Below are positions 11,757 to 22,984 of a stretch of DNA of 64,000 nucleotides, piece after piece. Under the pieces are notes generated by a model. That model was given only the letters and a program-made list of their open reading frames with translations, ran no database searches and had not been told where the DNA came from. The number at the start of each line of letters is the position of its first letter. The stretch's first letter is position 1. The position numbers and the translations under genes were made by a program. Source of the stretch: Ochotona curzoniae (taxonomy: Eukaryota > Chordata > Mammalia > Lagomorpha > Ochotonidae); NCBI RefSeq assembly GCF_017591425.1, contig NW_024467101.1, forward strand, positions 9,746,918 through 9,810,917, given 5' to 3'.

Positions 11757-12035
11757 GGCCTCCTGCTCCGTGGTTAGTACAATGCTGAGGGCACCTACAG
11801 CCCCCATGATAATGCCCAGGTTCGAGTCTCTGTGCTACTTCCCATCCAGCTCCCTGCTAATGCACCTGTGAGGCAACAGGTGATAGTTCCCGTGCTTGGA
11901 CCTCTGCAACCCTCCTGCAAGACCGTGGACAACACCCCAGCCTGTTGTAGGCGCTTGCGGGAGTGAGCCAGCAGATGGAAGAGCTCTCCCTGTCTGTCTC
12001 TTGCCCCTCTGCTGCTCACAAAAAGGAAGTAAGAA
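11757..12035 (+). mobile_element. C-repeat SINE
   Basis: Head with a near-consensus B box GGTTCGAGTCT at 11819-11829, then CTTCCCATCCAGCTCCCTG near 11839. It ends in a pyrimidine-rich CTCTCCCTGTCTGTCTCTTG near 11984. Moderately diverged and older than the copies with GGTTCTAATCC. Confidence 0.85.
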
Positions 12036-12309
12036 AGCCAGGGTACCAAGGGGCAGAACTTGGAGTCCAGGCTGGGATTCCCAAGGCTTGGTTTTCTTTG
12101 GCTGCGTGCTGGGTGGCGTGTGGGACATCAGGAACCAGCAGTTCGAGAAATGGTCGCCCCAGCAGGGTGCATGCTGTGCGATGAGCTCCTGCAGAACCAC
12201 CCAGCCTCTTCCACAGCGGAAACCTGGTCCCTCGGAGGGTGTTTTTTTTTTTTTTTTAAAGGTGAGAAACAGCAGGAAAAATCTCTCTCCAGCTGCTTCT
12301 TGTGCTTCC

Positions 12310-12445
12310 TTTATAGTTTCCTTTGTTCTATATTTAATTTTTTGAATTAAACCTGGTTGAAGAGAGAGGACGCAGCAGCGACGGCTATTGATTTATTATT
12401 TATGTGCATAAGACACGACTTTCATGGCGTCCTCGCCGGTGGCGC
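12310..12445. promoter_or_regulatory. Candidate conserved non-coding element (12.3 kb)
   Basis: AT-rich TTTAATTTTTTGAATTAAACC at about 12332-12352, then a CpG-bearing GACGCAGCAGCGACGG near 12369 and ATTGATTTATTATTTATG near 12387. It is unlike the local repeats and has several homeodomain/forkhead-compatible cores. Confidence 0.4.
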
Positions 12446-12449
12446 TGAA

Positions 12450-12780
12450 GGACAGCCCTCGGAGGTCAGGCGGGGCGGTGGTGACACGCGGGGACGACTC
12501 TGTACGCGCCTGTGCCGCAGCCCCTTGGGGTGTGACAGCTGCGGGTTTTCCAATTCCCCGATCCTGGGCTCCACGGAGATTCTGTGTGGCCCTCAGGGGG
12601 ACCTTGGTGATGTCACGTGGCTGCCTGCTGGCTCTGCTGCTGTGTGGACCCCCCCCACAGTCTTCATATTTCTGGCAGCTCTGTCTCCTTGCCATGGACG
12701 TCCGTGGGGGTGTGTCCCCGTGCGAGTGTGTGAGCATGCATGCGTGTTGTGTGTGGCTGGGAATGTGTGAACAGGAGCTC

Positions 12781-12823
<43 letters not shown>

Positions 12824-13585
12824 CTTGTGGTCAAGAGGTGGCCTTTGCAGCCCCCCTTGGTCCAGAAAGGCTCTGAACAAAAAGCAGCAGAGGCGGTGTG
12901 ACCGACAAGGTGACAATGACGTAAGAGACCTGGCAGTCTCCGTCTGGATCTCCAGGGAGCCTCACTCTGGGGGGCTGTGCATCTCCATGGTGGGGGAAGC
13001 CCCAGCTTTGTGGGGGGGTGGCAGAGAAAGCAGCCGAGGGGGTTCTGAGGCATCATGCACTGGGGAAAGAGACCCCAGGCCCCGCTGCCTCCCCAGCTGG
13101 CAGCCTACAGGTCTGAGGGGAATCACCCAGTCGTTCTCCCAGGACCTTGCCCACAGTGTCGTGAGCAGGACAAGATGGGGCTGTGTTATAGTGTCTATCT
13201 CTCCCAGGGGCCTGGAGTGGCCTGGGCTGGGTCAGGCTGTAGCCAAGAGCCTGGAGCTCCATCCAGGTTTCCCTACAGTCCAGGGTGCTCATGAGCAAGG
13301 AGCTGGAGTTGGGAGACAGATGGGGAACAGGTGCAGGCACTTGCAATGTCCACAAACACTTGTCTTTGGTGTAACTTCTCATACAGGAACACGGCCACAG
13401 GGGTTCTGTGGGCAGAGGAGTCTGGGAAATGACATATGGATGATCTGTGTGCACAATCAAAGGTACTGACAAGTCCTGCAAGAGAAAGAGCCACCTGAGA
13501 GAGATATACTTCCTCATTTTGGATCTTGAGAGTGGGCATGAGTGCAAGGGGTCTGTTGTATGATGTGGTGAGGGTGTGCAGGAGA
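12450..13585. other. GC-rich unique sequence with a GT array
   Basis: It holds the GT microsatellite at 12782-12820 and otherwise no recognised repeat or gene. A long frame that begins inside the GT run is an artefact of that run. Confidence 0.5.
12782..12820. repeat. (TG)n microsatellite
   Basis: An uninterrupted TG run of about 19 units, read directly. Confidence 0.97.
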
Positions 13586-13588
13586 CAC

Positions 13589-13835
13589 CCCCTTATCTGG
13601 GGCGGGGGCAGGAGGGCACAAGACCACTCCCTGCCCAGAGATGCCTAGAACCCCTCGGCAAACCCTATGTTTACTTCCTGTGCACACATACTCATGACTA
13701 AGTGTCACTTATAAACAAATAGGAGTGAATAACAGTAATGTGATAAAGCAGAAATGAGTGACAATACCCTGCAATGAAAGAAAACACACACCCTGTCTAT
13801 TGTCAGAATTTCTGCTTTGTACTTTCCTGGTTGTA
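13589..13835 (+). mobile_element. Decayed Tigger-type DNA transposon fragment
   Basis: The order of phrases follows the well-known non-autonomous TcMar-Tigger type: CCCTTATCTGGGGCGGGGG at 13589-13607, GAGATGCCTAGAACCCC near 13638, AACCCTATGTTTACTTCC near 13661, CATACTCATGACTAAGTG near 13686, TTATAAACAAATAGG near 13709. The match is from memory. The terminal inverted repeats are not clear. Confidence 0.55.
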
Positions 13836-14207
13836 CTGGATGGGACAGAAAGTGTGCACAAGAGGGCCCCGGAATTCCTGGCAGCAGCGACCAGAGTGGG
13901 TTTGGAGCGATGGTGCCAGCGTAACCATAACATTACAAGGGTGTTGGTGCACCTGCTCTTTCCATTCTACCACGCTTGTGTCTTTGAGGATAACCTCTGG
14001 GTGATGACAACCCCAGACATGTCTTTTTTGTCAATAAAAATATAAGAGTGACTTAGAAGAACAAGCACCCTTGAGAAGTTGACTTCTAGCAGTGAGGCTG
14101 TGAGCCTGTGGATGGAGTGCCACCTGCTGAATTAAACTCTTTACCCGGATTGTCCATGTCTAAATCATGTTGTATGACAGCATGAGTGGAAACCATTTCC
14201 CCCCTCT

Positions 14208-14522
14208 TTTTTTAAAAAAAGATTCATTCATTGTTCTTGAAAGGCAGAGTTTCAGAGAAAAGGGGAGAGAGAGAGAAAGATCTTTTATTCACTAGTGTTT
14301 TTATTAGAAGTAGCCGAGCCCATCCAAAGGCAGGAGCCAGGAGCTTCTTCCAGGTCTCCCACATGGGTTCAGGGTCCCAAGGTCGTGGGTGATCCTCTGT
14401 TACTTTCCCAGGCCATCAGTAGGGAGATGGATGGGAAGTGGAGTAGCCGGGGGACTTGAACTGTGAGATGCTGGCTCCGTAGGCAGAGAATTAGCATGCT
14501 ACACCATGGTGTTGAGCCCTGG
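14208..14522 (-). mobile_element. C-repeat SINE
   Basis: On the minus strand. The plus strand shows the reversed tail AAAAAAAGATTCATTC near 14214, CCAGGAGCTTCTTCCAGGTC near 14337-14356, GGGAAGTGGAGTAGCC near 14432 and the reversed B box GGACTTGAACT near 14452. Complete but diverged. Confidence 0.9.
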
Positions 14523-14789
14523 AGAGATGGGAGGTGTTTTGAATCACCATTCCTGGCTGTTGGCTGTGGGCTCCCGCCCCAGGGATTTATAGAAGATGTG
14601 AGGGGCAATGGGTGCGATGATAGAGATGGGAGGTGCTGGCGAGGAGAGGAGGCATGGAGAGAGAAGCCACAAGAAGCAGAAAGTCACCTCAAAAGGGTCC
14701 CTCCGCAGTCAGGGTTATTTGTACTCTGCATGTTATATGTGCTCTGAATTTCCGTTCATTTCTTTGAAAAGGTGAGGGGCGAGGAGAGC

Positions 14790-15030
14790 TCAGTCTACCA
14801 TCTACTGCTTCCTGCCCCAAATGCCTGCGAAAGACCAAGGTCATTAGACCAGAGCCTCACCTAGGTCTCCCCCATGTGGGACCCACATACTTGACCGTCA
14901 CCTGCTGCCTCTTAGTGAGTGCATCGGCAGAAAGCTGGAATTCAGAGCAGAGCCAGGACTGAACCCAGGCCCATGAACACGTCCCCGGGTGCATCTCAAG
15001 GGGGTGCCTTAACCACTGCATCCATTATTT
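14790..15030 (-). mobile_element. C-repeat SINE, diverged variant
   Basis: Plus-strand phrases CTAGGTCTCCCCCATGTGGG near 14861-14880, CACCTGCTGCCTCTTAGTGAG near 14899, and CCAGGACTGAACCCAGGC near 14953 followed by GGGTGCCTTAACCACTGC near 15001. These belong to the lagomorph SINE branch with the CACCTGCTGC middle. Confidence 0.7.
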
Positions 15031-15489
15031 GCTCCTGCCTTTTAGGAAATGCATTTCTGCCAAAGCTAGCTGGAAGTGAAGTCCAGCCACATCTGTCAAG
15101 AGTCTGGTTGGGGAGCGTTGCGTTCGAAGTACTCGCACCTGAGAGGGAACCCCTTGGTTTCTCTAACCACAGTTGTTGTGTTGAACAGGCTTCAGGTCTA
15201 GTGGGGTCCAGAGGCCCCCTTCCTGCTGGCAGCACTGGCCTACCCTCCATCCCCCACCTCCCCACTGCCTGCACCAGCTGAAAGGCAATGGGACTCCCTG
15301 GGTGCTGTCCCTGTGGGGAGAGACGTTTTCCTCACATGTGTGAATGCCAAAGTCCTTTTCTGCCGGGGGTCTGATGGGATCTCAGGACCTTGGTACCCAT
15401 GTCTGCATCCCAGCTACACAGGGCAGAGCTTGGCATGGCATCTCCATGGAGGCTCCTGATGTCACCTGAGCTCTGATATTACCCAGTCC

Positions 15490-15748
15490 ACCACTTCTTC
15501 TCTCACCTGCTTCTTCCTTCCCACATGCCTGCAACAGCCAGGGCTAGGTCTAATCAAAGCCAGGAGCCAGAAACTCCATTCATCCAGATCTCCCCCATTG
15601 GCTGGCAGGGGCCCACACACCTGAGCCATCACCTGCTACTTGCTAGAGTGCACGCTAGTAAGCAGGGAATGGGAACGGAATGAAGAGCTGGGGTTGGAAT
15701 ACAGGACATGCACACTCCAAGTGGTGGCTTAATCAGGATGTTAGGCAT
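15490..15748 (-). mobile_element. C-repeat SINE, diverged variant
   Basis: GCCTGCAACAGCCAGGGC near 15527, AAGCCAGGAGCCAGAAACTC near 15558, CATCACCTGCTACTTGCTAG near 15625 and CAAGTGGTGGCTTAATCAGG near 15718. Same variant and same strand as the copy at 14790-15030. Confidence 0.75.
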
Positions 15749-15944
15749 GCTTTTGGTTCCTGCCCGCGGCCACTGTGAGACCCCTGGTCTACTTGGCGCC
15801 CAGCCAGGTAGAAGAGCACCTGGCCAAGGGGTCCTCAATTGACCACCAGGAGCCAAGGGCCAGAGGTAGTGTCTCCGTTTCTGAAAACCTGCAAGGCCCC
15901 TGGACTGTACTTGCTCATGTTGGAAGGGCGGCCTGCCCGTTAGA

Positions 15945-16030
15945 CATCACTCAGGAATCTAATTGGAGAAATCAATTGGGGATTGCCAATCTGCATATTT
16001 ATTCTGGGTCATTAGTTATGCCTCTGCACA
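15945..16030. promoter_or_regulatory. Candidate conserved element with CCAAT/ATTGG cluster
   Basis: Three ATTGG/CCAAT cores within 30 bases: AATTGG at 15961-15966, CAATTGG at 15973-15979, GCCAAT at 15985-15990. The last sits in a short inverted repeat GATTGCCAATC (15981-15991). TCATTAGTTATG follows at about 16009. Unique-looking and AT-rich. Confidence 0.4.
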
Positions 16031-16664
16031 CACTGGGGAATCTGGCTGGGAAGGATGTTGTAGAGATGGAGATGGAGGTGGGGGCAGGGATAGGTGGTAC
16101 CTAGTGGGCGTGGAGCCAGCCTGACCGACACTTAAACATTGACCATGGAAATCAAGCCCTGCCTGTAACGGTGTGAAGTTACACCTGCTGATGTGTGTTG
16201 CTTGTCCTAATCCAAATTTTGCGCAGAAGGTGAAGTGGGTATATTGTATCTCTTCTTTTAGCACCCACCATTTGGCTCCTAAAGTTTCCCACCTGGCCCC
16301 CATGCGAGTTGCACTTGGCAACTCAGAATGGTGTGTCCTGATCTTGCTCTCCTCTGTTCCCCAGCCAGGCAACGGTGATAAACGCTTCTTCCTACTTGCC
16401 CCACGGCTTAAACATGGTGACCCCACATCACTGGGGGTCTGTACCTATACCATGTATGTGTGTTTGGGACAGGGGTCTACACCAGCTGGTAAGGGTGCCA
16501 CCTGTTTCTAGTGGCTTTCCTAGAGAGAAGGCTGAGGAGAGAGCTGACACCGAGCTGGCTTCATCTGCATGCTCATTTACCTTTTCTGTTCCTGTGCTGG
16601 CCTATCCCCAGCTTTCCATCTAAACCACTTAGCTTCCTGCCCAACCTCCTCCAGTTCTGACTCC

Positions 16665-16850
16665 TGTGCTTCTGACCTAGCTTCCTGCCAGTGTACACCC
16701 TGGGAGGCAGCAGGTGCTGGATGGGAGACCTGGATGGAATTCCTGGATCCTGGCTTCAGTAGGACCCAGTGCTGACTACTGTGGGCATTTGGGCAGGGAA
16801 TTAATGCATGAGAGATCTCTGTCAATATGCCTTTTAAACAAAATGAAAAC
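16665..16850 (+). mobile_element. C-repeat SINE, 5'-truncated
   Basis: Middle and 3' parts only: GGATGGGAGACCTGGATGG near 16719, CCTGGATCCTGGCTTCAG near 16742, GAGAGATCTCTGTC near 16808, and an A-rich end immediately before the next SINE in the same orientation. Confidence 0.7.
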
Positions 16851-16852
16851 AT

Positions 16853-17135
16853 GGGCTGGCATTGTGATATAGTGGATAAAGTCACTCCCTGTGGTGCCAG
16901 CATCCCATATGGGCATCAGTTCAAGTCCCATGCAGGCAGTGGGCTCCACATTCAATCTAGCTCCCTGCTAATGCTTCTGGGAAAGCAGCAGAAGATGACC
17001 CAAGGGCTTGGGTCCCTGCACCCATGTGGAATACCCAGAAGCAACTCCAGGCCCCTGGCTTCAGCCTGGTCCATCTCTGGCCATTGTAACCATTTGAGGA
17101 GTAAACTAATGGATGAAAGATCTCTTACACTAGGA
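16853..17135 (+). mobile_element. C-repeat SINE
   Basis: Complete head (GGGCTGGCATTGTGATATAG near 16853), B-box region GTTCAAGTCCC at 16919-16929, AGCTCCCTGCTAATGC near 16959 and CTGGCTTCAGCCTGG near 17056. It abuts the upstream SINE in the same orientation. Confidence 0.9.
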
Positions 17136-17139
17136 CCCA

Positions 17140-17275
17140 AACTCTCCCAGGAGGAAAATACGTGGAGAAGTTATGGCATGTCCACACCATGGAATATTAC
17201 ACAGCAGTGGATAAGGATGAGCTTTAGCTTCTCCAGTTACATTGAAGACGTAAAGTACTAAGAGTGAGACAGTGA
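17140..17275 (+). mobile_element. Short L1 3'-end fragment
   Basis: CACACCATGGAATATTACAC at 17182-17201 followed by GCAGTGGATAAGGATGAG is the familiar L1 wording from the 3' part of the element. Decayed, with no tail recognised. Confidence 0.55.
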
Positions 17276-17336
17276 GTAGGTGGGAACCCCCTGTGTCTCT
17301 GCTTTTCCAAAGAAAAGACTCAATCATTACATTGTG

Positions 17337-17435
17337 TGGGGCCCTGCAATGTGGCCCAGTGGGCTAAGCCACTGGCTTCCATGCCAACAACACCCACAGT
17401 CACAGGGCTGAGTCCTGGCTGCCCTTACAGGGCAC
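17337..17435 (+). mobile_element. C-repeat SINE head fragment
   Basis: GGGGCCCTGCAATGTGGC then CAGTGGGCTAAGCCACTGG near 17357, the tRNA-related head, followed by CAGGGCTGAGTCCTGGCTG near 17402. The body is missing. Confidence 0.6.
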
Positions 17436-17521
17436 GCCGGCTGGGTCTTGTGTAAGTGAGCTCTGTGACCGCGTATCACAGTTGGGTTGTAGAAGAATGC
17501 AATTTTTAAAATGAGTACCCT

Positions 17522-17861
17522 TCTGGCTGGTGTTGTGGCATAGCATGTGAAGCCGTTGTCTGCAATGCCAACATCCGATACGGGTTCCAGTTTGAATCCT
17601 CCTCTGATCCAGCTCCCTGCTAAAGCGCCTAGGAAAGCAGAAAGGGATGGTCCAAGTGTGCGGGGTGCCTGCATTCATGTGGGAGCCCTGGACGGAATGT
17701 GTGGTACCTGGGTTTGGTCTGGCTGGATCCAGCTATTGTGGCCATTGATAAAGTGAACCAACAGCTGGATAATATCTGTCTCTCTCTTTCTCTCTCTGTG
17801 CATGTCTTTCCTTCTCTCCTTGTAGCTGTGCCTTTTGAATAAATAAATACTTATTAAAAAG
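17522..17861 (+). mobile_element. C-repeat SINE, full length
   Basis: Head CTGGCTGGTGTTGTGGC near 17523, GATCCAGCTCCCTGCTAAAG near 17606, pyrimidine-rich tract 17777-17825, then TTTTGAATAAATAAATACTT near 17833 and an A-rich end. Confidence 0.92.
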
Positions 17862-18800
17862 AATGTGTCTTCTGTTGAGTTTTGCCAGAGTGTTTTGCAA
17901 TGGACAGAGTAACAAAGCATGCCCTGGCTTTGCCTGCGAGGGTGGGATCTGGAGGTGGGTGGGGAGGTAAGGTGGGGACTGTGGTCTGTGCTGTGGAGGG
18001 GCAGCTGGGACAGAGAGGCACAGAAGTTTATAGGAACCCTTTGCATTGACGTGCAGAGACGTGGCAGCTCCGGCTTCCAGGTTCTCACCTCAGGACCTCC
18101 GGACCATGGCCCTGGCGTCCAGAGTTGGGCAGGCAGGTGGGCATCATGAGGGGGTGACTTGCAGGAGAGAGAGTGTGGAGGGCCTCAGAGAGCCACTTGG
18201 AAGAGTGGTTGGGGACAGAGTAAGAGGTATAGCGAGAGTAGGGAAGCGGCTGTTCCCAGAGCTGTCAGCACGGAGAGGTGATTGTAGTTGGGGGCAGGGG
18301 TAGGGGGATCACTGACCTGGCCTCAAGGGTCCTTGTGCAGGGTTGGCACGCACAGGTGAGGGCGCTGAGTGGGCAGTGGGCATAGATGTGGCTGCAGTTG
18401 GCAGGGGTAGGGCGGGGTGCAGTGCTCTGTGTGTGGGTGCTAGGTCCATTCCTTGGATGGGTGGAACTCCATCCTGTCTCCAGGAAGTCTCTCCCCAGTG
18501 CCTGCCTTCCAGAGCCTTCTTTGCCACCCCTCCACCCCCACCCCCAGAGGTGGCCGCAGTGTTTTTTGTCTGGCCAGTCGGGACTGACGGACACAGACCC
18601 CTTTAGAAGCATGCCCTCCGCCCCACTCCCACCCCCAACCCCCCCAAGTCTGAGAGCAGCGGGCGTCGCGAGCCCAGCTGTGTAAATGTTGCTGCTTGGC
18701 CTGCGGAGAGAAGCAAGGGCTTGAGCCAGGGCCAACACAAGCCTCCTAGCGTTTTCTTTGGCAAGGCTGCTGGCTCAGGAATGTCAGCTGAGCTGTCCGA

Positions 18801-18882
18801 CCCGGGAAGGGAAGGGGAGGGAGGTTTGGGGGAGGGGGAGGTTTAGGGAAGGGGGAGGTTTGGGGGGGCCTGGTGGGGGGGG
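18801..18882. repeat. G-rich 17-bp tandem triplication
   Basis: GAGGTTT starts at 18821, 18838 and 18855, exactly 17 bases apart, inside runs of 3-8 G. The plus strand has more than four G tracts with short loops, so a G-quadruplex is possible. It lies about 15 bases upstream of the candidate element at 18885-18965. Confidence 0.8.
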
Positions 18883-18884
18883 CA

Positions 18885-18965
18885 ATGTGCAGAAAACTGA
18901 GCCCCCACAAATCATGCCATCATCTAATTACTACAGCCCCATTGAGAAGCTAAGGAGCCAGGGGC
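18885..18965. promoter_or_regulatory. Candidate small conserved element
   Basis: Balanced-composition segment with ACAAATCATGCCATCATCTA near 18907 and a homeodomain-type TCTAATTACTAC near 18922, directly after a G-rich triplication. Function not shown. Confidence 0.3.
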
Positions 18966-20989
18966 CCGCCTGGGGAAGACGCACCCTTCCCATGCCTGCC
19001 TCTGGCTGCAGGTACAGTGTATACAGGAGACTGTGCATGGCTGGGAGGTGGCCCAGGGGCATCCAGGAGCAGGTGGGACTCAGCAGGGGGAGCTCAGACA
19101 GCGAAGGTGGAAGAGGGAGGCCTCTAATTCACCATGGTGCAGGGCGTGGGATGTTGGGGGTTGTGATCCTCATTCTGTTTCATCCCCACCCCACCCACTG
19201 TAACCTGCAGTGTTCTCAGTGGATTTCACAGAAGAGGAAAAGCTGCAGTGAGGTTGACCAGATGCAAAACCCCATTGGCGCCAGCAGACAGTCTGAACCA
19301 ACCAAGGGAGCCAGGGGCAAGACACTGCGGCAGGGCAGGGACTAGAGGAGGTCCAGCTTGCACAGCTGATGTGTAGAGCTTCACCGGCAAGTTGCTCACT
19401 GGAAAGAAAAAAAAAAAAGACAAACAAAACCAGGAATGAACGCAACTGACAAAGTACTGGTTCAGTCAAGAAAGACCCATATAGGAGCAGGGTGAAGCTT
19501 GCCAGCTGTGGGGTATGGGGCCTCAGAGTCACTCGCTCCCTGCCCTGGCATCTGCAGACAGTGGCCCTGCCCTTAGCAACAGGGAGAACCTTCTGTCCAT
19601 GCTCAGCAGTGACCCTCAGAGTGCTTGCTGCTCAGCACCTCCGCTTGCTGGGCAGGTGGCATCACACCCACTGCACAGATGGGAAAATGGAGGTCTCAGA
19701 GTGTGGGTATGCTTCAGCCAAGGCCAGGGTGCGTGCTGCCCCTACTGTTCTTTGGCTTTGGGCTGGGGTTAAGGGTCTTGTTTGTTTGTCATTGATGCTG
19801 AAAATCCATTCATTTATTGAGACATTCAATGAGGCAGTGAGTGAATTTTAACCACAAGCTATATGGTTTGAGTGAGTTGCAGGGGGCGGGGATGCTCCCT
19901 GGTCACTCCATCCCCAGTCTGTGAAATGGATCAGCTCCACCTGCACCACGGGATAAAGAAGCTCAGCAAAGCTGTGATGGGGTCATTGGCTGGGGATGGG
20001 AGTGGTGGGGCTGGGCAGGGGTGGCCCTGATGCGTCCTGAAGGCAAAGATGTACTGGGGAAGGACCAGGGGTAGGAGGAAGCCCTGCGGCATTGGGTAGG
20101 TGGACACAGGGGTGCAGGCTGTGCGGGAGCTAATGTGGCAGCCAAGGGGCTATACCTCTTTCCTCTAGAGCTCAAGGGAGCCCCAGCTGGGATACTAAGC
20201 ACATCCTGAGATTCACAGTTGCTAAGCAACGCTGTGGTCCCAGCCTCTTTGACCCACAGGAATCTCTGGCTACCTGTCACCTGTTAGAAGGTGCACAATG
20301 CAAGTGTGACTGCTCCAAGTGTGAGTGGGGAACAAGTGAACGCCTTGTACACGGGCCACCTCGAAGCTGGCTGGGGGTCCCCCAGACCTCTGGTCATGGC
20401 GTCTTCTCCTTGGGGGAAGGCAATTGGCACAGGGCTGGCTGAGGGCAGGTGGCTGAGTTAGGGATATCCAGCTGAGATGGGACAAGCCCAGCTGTGGAGT
20501 TTAGGGGTGTATTTCCACTCCCGTCTGAGTCAGTCTCAGGCTGGGCTGCATGCACGTCTTGCTATGGACGTTGCAGATGTACAAGGCCTTGCATCTTCAT
20601 CGCACCCATTTGACAGAAGGTGAGATGGAGGCGCAGAGCAGCAGCCAGAGCTCCGAGCCAAGCTGTGCGCATGCCTTATGGACCCGCATATCCTTGATAC
20701 CAGAATTTAGAAGCCTCCCACAGGCCCTGTGGGTTGATGCTCAGCTTCTGGTGGCGGCAGAGCGGAGTTCCCACACCCCACCTCATGCCAGGCCAAGTTC
20801 AACCAATGTTTTCTACCCCATCCCATCAGAAGCAAAGGCTAATTGGATGCAACCCCCCAACCCAGGGTGGTGATTGATGTTCCCAGAAGTGGGGGTACAT
20901 AGAGGATGGACTCAGCTGCTCCCCTGGGGTCTGTCAAGAGCCTGGAGCCCCCTGACCCAGGATGAGGGGGCAGGATCCCCACACTCCAC

Positions 20990-21090
20990 CTCTGTACATA
21001 ATAAGCAGGCAGGGCACTGATACATATGCTAATTTCATTACTCACCTACCTAATTACAATCTAGAAGTTGGCAGCTCTCTGGGTAATGAC
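20990..21090. promoter_or_regulatory. Candidate conserved non-coding element (21.0 kb)
   Basis: ATATGCTAATTTCATTACTC near 21024 and CCTAATTACAATCTAG near 21049 give several TAAT cores in about 60 bases within GC-rich DNA. Not a recognised repeat. Confidence 0.4.
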
Positions 21091-21299
21091 AGGGACAAGG
21101 GGAAATTTCCTCTAACTTGGGGTAGTCTATGTGTGGTGTGACTGTATGCCAGCACACGGATCAGGGGCTTAAATCCATGGCACCAGAACCAGGGACAACA
21201 AGCATGGCCCACCACTCCACCTCCTCTAATCCCAGCCAAAGCCTTTGTTCCTTCAACCAGTGCCTGCTCTGGGTCAAACCTGTGCCAACAGGGAAAGCT

Positions 21300-21435
21300 C
21301 AGGATATAGTGGAAGAGGAGCCAGAAAGAGGATGAGAAGGAAGAAGAGGAGGAAGCGGAGGAGGAGAAAATCAGAAAGGGCTTCCTGGAGGAGGAGGCAG
21401 CTGTATTGGTCTTGGAAGAGAAGAGGAAGAAACAG
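21300..21435. repeat. Purine-rich low-complexity tract
   Basis: A long run of GA-rich sequence, mostly GAAGAGGAGG-like, that creates acidic or basic low-complexity frames. Read directly, no coding support. Confidence 0.7.
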
Positions 21436-21743
21436 TCATTTAGATGGGCGTTGGGCTGAGAGGGCAGGCAGGGAAAGGCCAGTGGGCAGCAGCTCTGGGA
21501 GTGGTCTTTGGTCATTCTTGCAACCCTGCCTTATCTTCTCCCTAGTAAGGCTGCAGAAAGGTAAGGCTGGGGCTGGGAGGCGGAAGCCAGACTAGGACCC
21601 CCGGATATTCTGAACAGGCAGGCGAACCCAGGGCTGGGTTCCCAAGTGGGGCCTCCACCATGCTCGTGTACCGCCCCCACCCCAGGAACAAAGCCTGCTT
21701 TGGGCTGCTCCCAGCTTGGGGTGGGGGCTCTGCAAAGCCCTAG

Positions 21744-21746
<3 letters not shown>

Positions 21747-21779
<33 letters not shown>
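21747..21779. repeat. (TG)n microsatellite
   Basis: An uninterrupted run of about 16 TG units. Confidence 0.96.
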
Positions 21780-21781
<2 letters not shown>

Positions 21782-21914
21782 GTTCTTGATTAGGCCCAGC
21801 CGTGCCCCTCCCCCATGTGGTTTTTCCTGCCCCCTCCCCACATTTGGGGGAGAAGGAACAGCTGTGCAAACACAGGCCGGCCAGGCAGGGAGGTGGAGGG
21901 CGGAAGGCTGCTGC

Positions 21915-22180
21915 GGGAGTGTGTGTGTGTGTGCTGTGTGTGCAGACACGAGCACGGAACATATGCCCGTGACACGCTGTGCCAGTGTGTGTATCGTGCA
22001 GGTGACTGTGAGTGCACATGTGTGTACCCATGAGGGACGGGCATACGAATGTTTGTGTGCATGGGTTGCACACACCTGTATGCTCATGAATGAATGCGTG
22101 TGTGGTTGTGCATGTGGGCACACACGTGTGTGAGTGAGCCTGTGCCTTGCGCGTGTGTGTGCACACACATACACATGACC
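21915..22180. repeat. Interrupted TG-rich cryptic repeat
   Basis: GTGTGTGTGTGTGCTGTGTG near 21920, then many interspersed TGTG/CACA words to about 22180. This looks like an old dinucleotide array broken by substitutions. The longest open frames nearby come from it. Confidence 0.7.
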
Positions 22181-22369
22181 GTATCTGCTTGCAACATCAT
22201 CGCACGTGAAAGCTGGGGTCCAGGCTCTTACCCAGGCCCCAGGTGCCTAGCAGATGGGCTGTACCCTCCAGCCTGGGACACCCCTCCCACCCCCCGCTGG
22301 CTGCTGCCCCTGTGGCCAGGCATCGCCCGCCCGGGGAGGCCCCAGCACCCCCTCCTGCGGGTAGGCCAT

Positions 22370-22465
22370 GTCAGTCTGCATTCCTGGGAGAAATCGCTGG
22401 CTTTGTTTTCCCTTCAAGTCCATCCTGCCCTAATTGCTTCCATGGGTTGCCCTTGACTTGAAGTT
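22370..22465. promoter_or_regulatory. Weak candidate regulatory element
   Basis: Non-repetitive, moderately AT-rich segment containing GCCCTAATTGCTTCC near 22427 in a GC-rich context. Offered as a weak candidate only. Confidence 0.25.
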
Positions 22466-22984
22466 GGAATTCCCCAGCCCTAACCCCCCAGCTGCACTCC
22501 CCCTGCCCCACTCCCGCCCCAGCCGGGGCTCGCTCAGTTCTGGGAACACAGAAGGTGAGGGGCGGCTGTCTGCTGAGCCTGGGGAGGAGGCCAGCTTGAA
22601 GACCTACTACCCGCCGGGCCTCTTGCAAGCCTAACTGATCCTTCTGGTCCTTCAAGGCCTTCTCAATTTCCCTCCAAAGCTAAGACTTTTGTATCACACC
22701 AGGGGACCCCAGGGCTTCCTCTCCATCAGCCAGCGTACCTGAGGCTTACAGAGAGCACAGAGCTGGCTTGAGTGGAGCAACCAGGGTGGGAAGAGACTCA
22801 GCTCTTCCCCCTGCACCCTCTTCCACCTGCAGGCTTCCTGCCCCCACTTTCTCAGGCCACTGGGGTGCCCCCAATGAGAGTCTCCCACTCTGAAGCCCTC
22901 CATGGGGACCCCTGGGGAGTAATGTCCATGTACCTCCATCCTCCACGGATCTCTCCCAGAGCTGGTAATATATTCCCCTTCTTG

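Larger units (their letters stand above)
17865..20985. other. GC-rich unique sequence, little assignable
   Basis: Apart from the G-rich triplication at 18821-18871 and the element at 18885-18965, no gene was recognised. MIR-like fragments occur near 19665-19700, 19800-19830 and 20605-20640. Confidence 0.5.

Noticed and set aside
12783..13469. 228-codon frame
   Set aside because: It starts inside the (TG)n array, giving a run of Cys-Val. No domain follows.
21531..22166. Cys/His/Thr-rich frames that look like zinc fingers
   Set aside because: They are translations of TG/CA-rich cryptic repeats; there is no C2H2 spacing.
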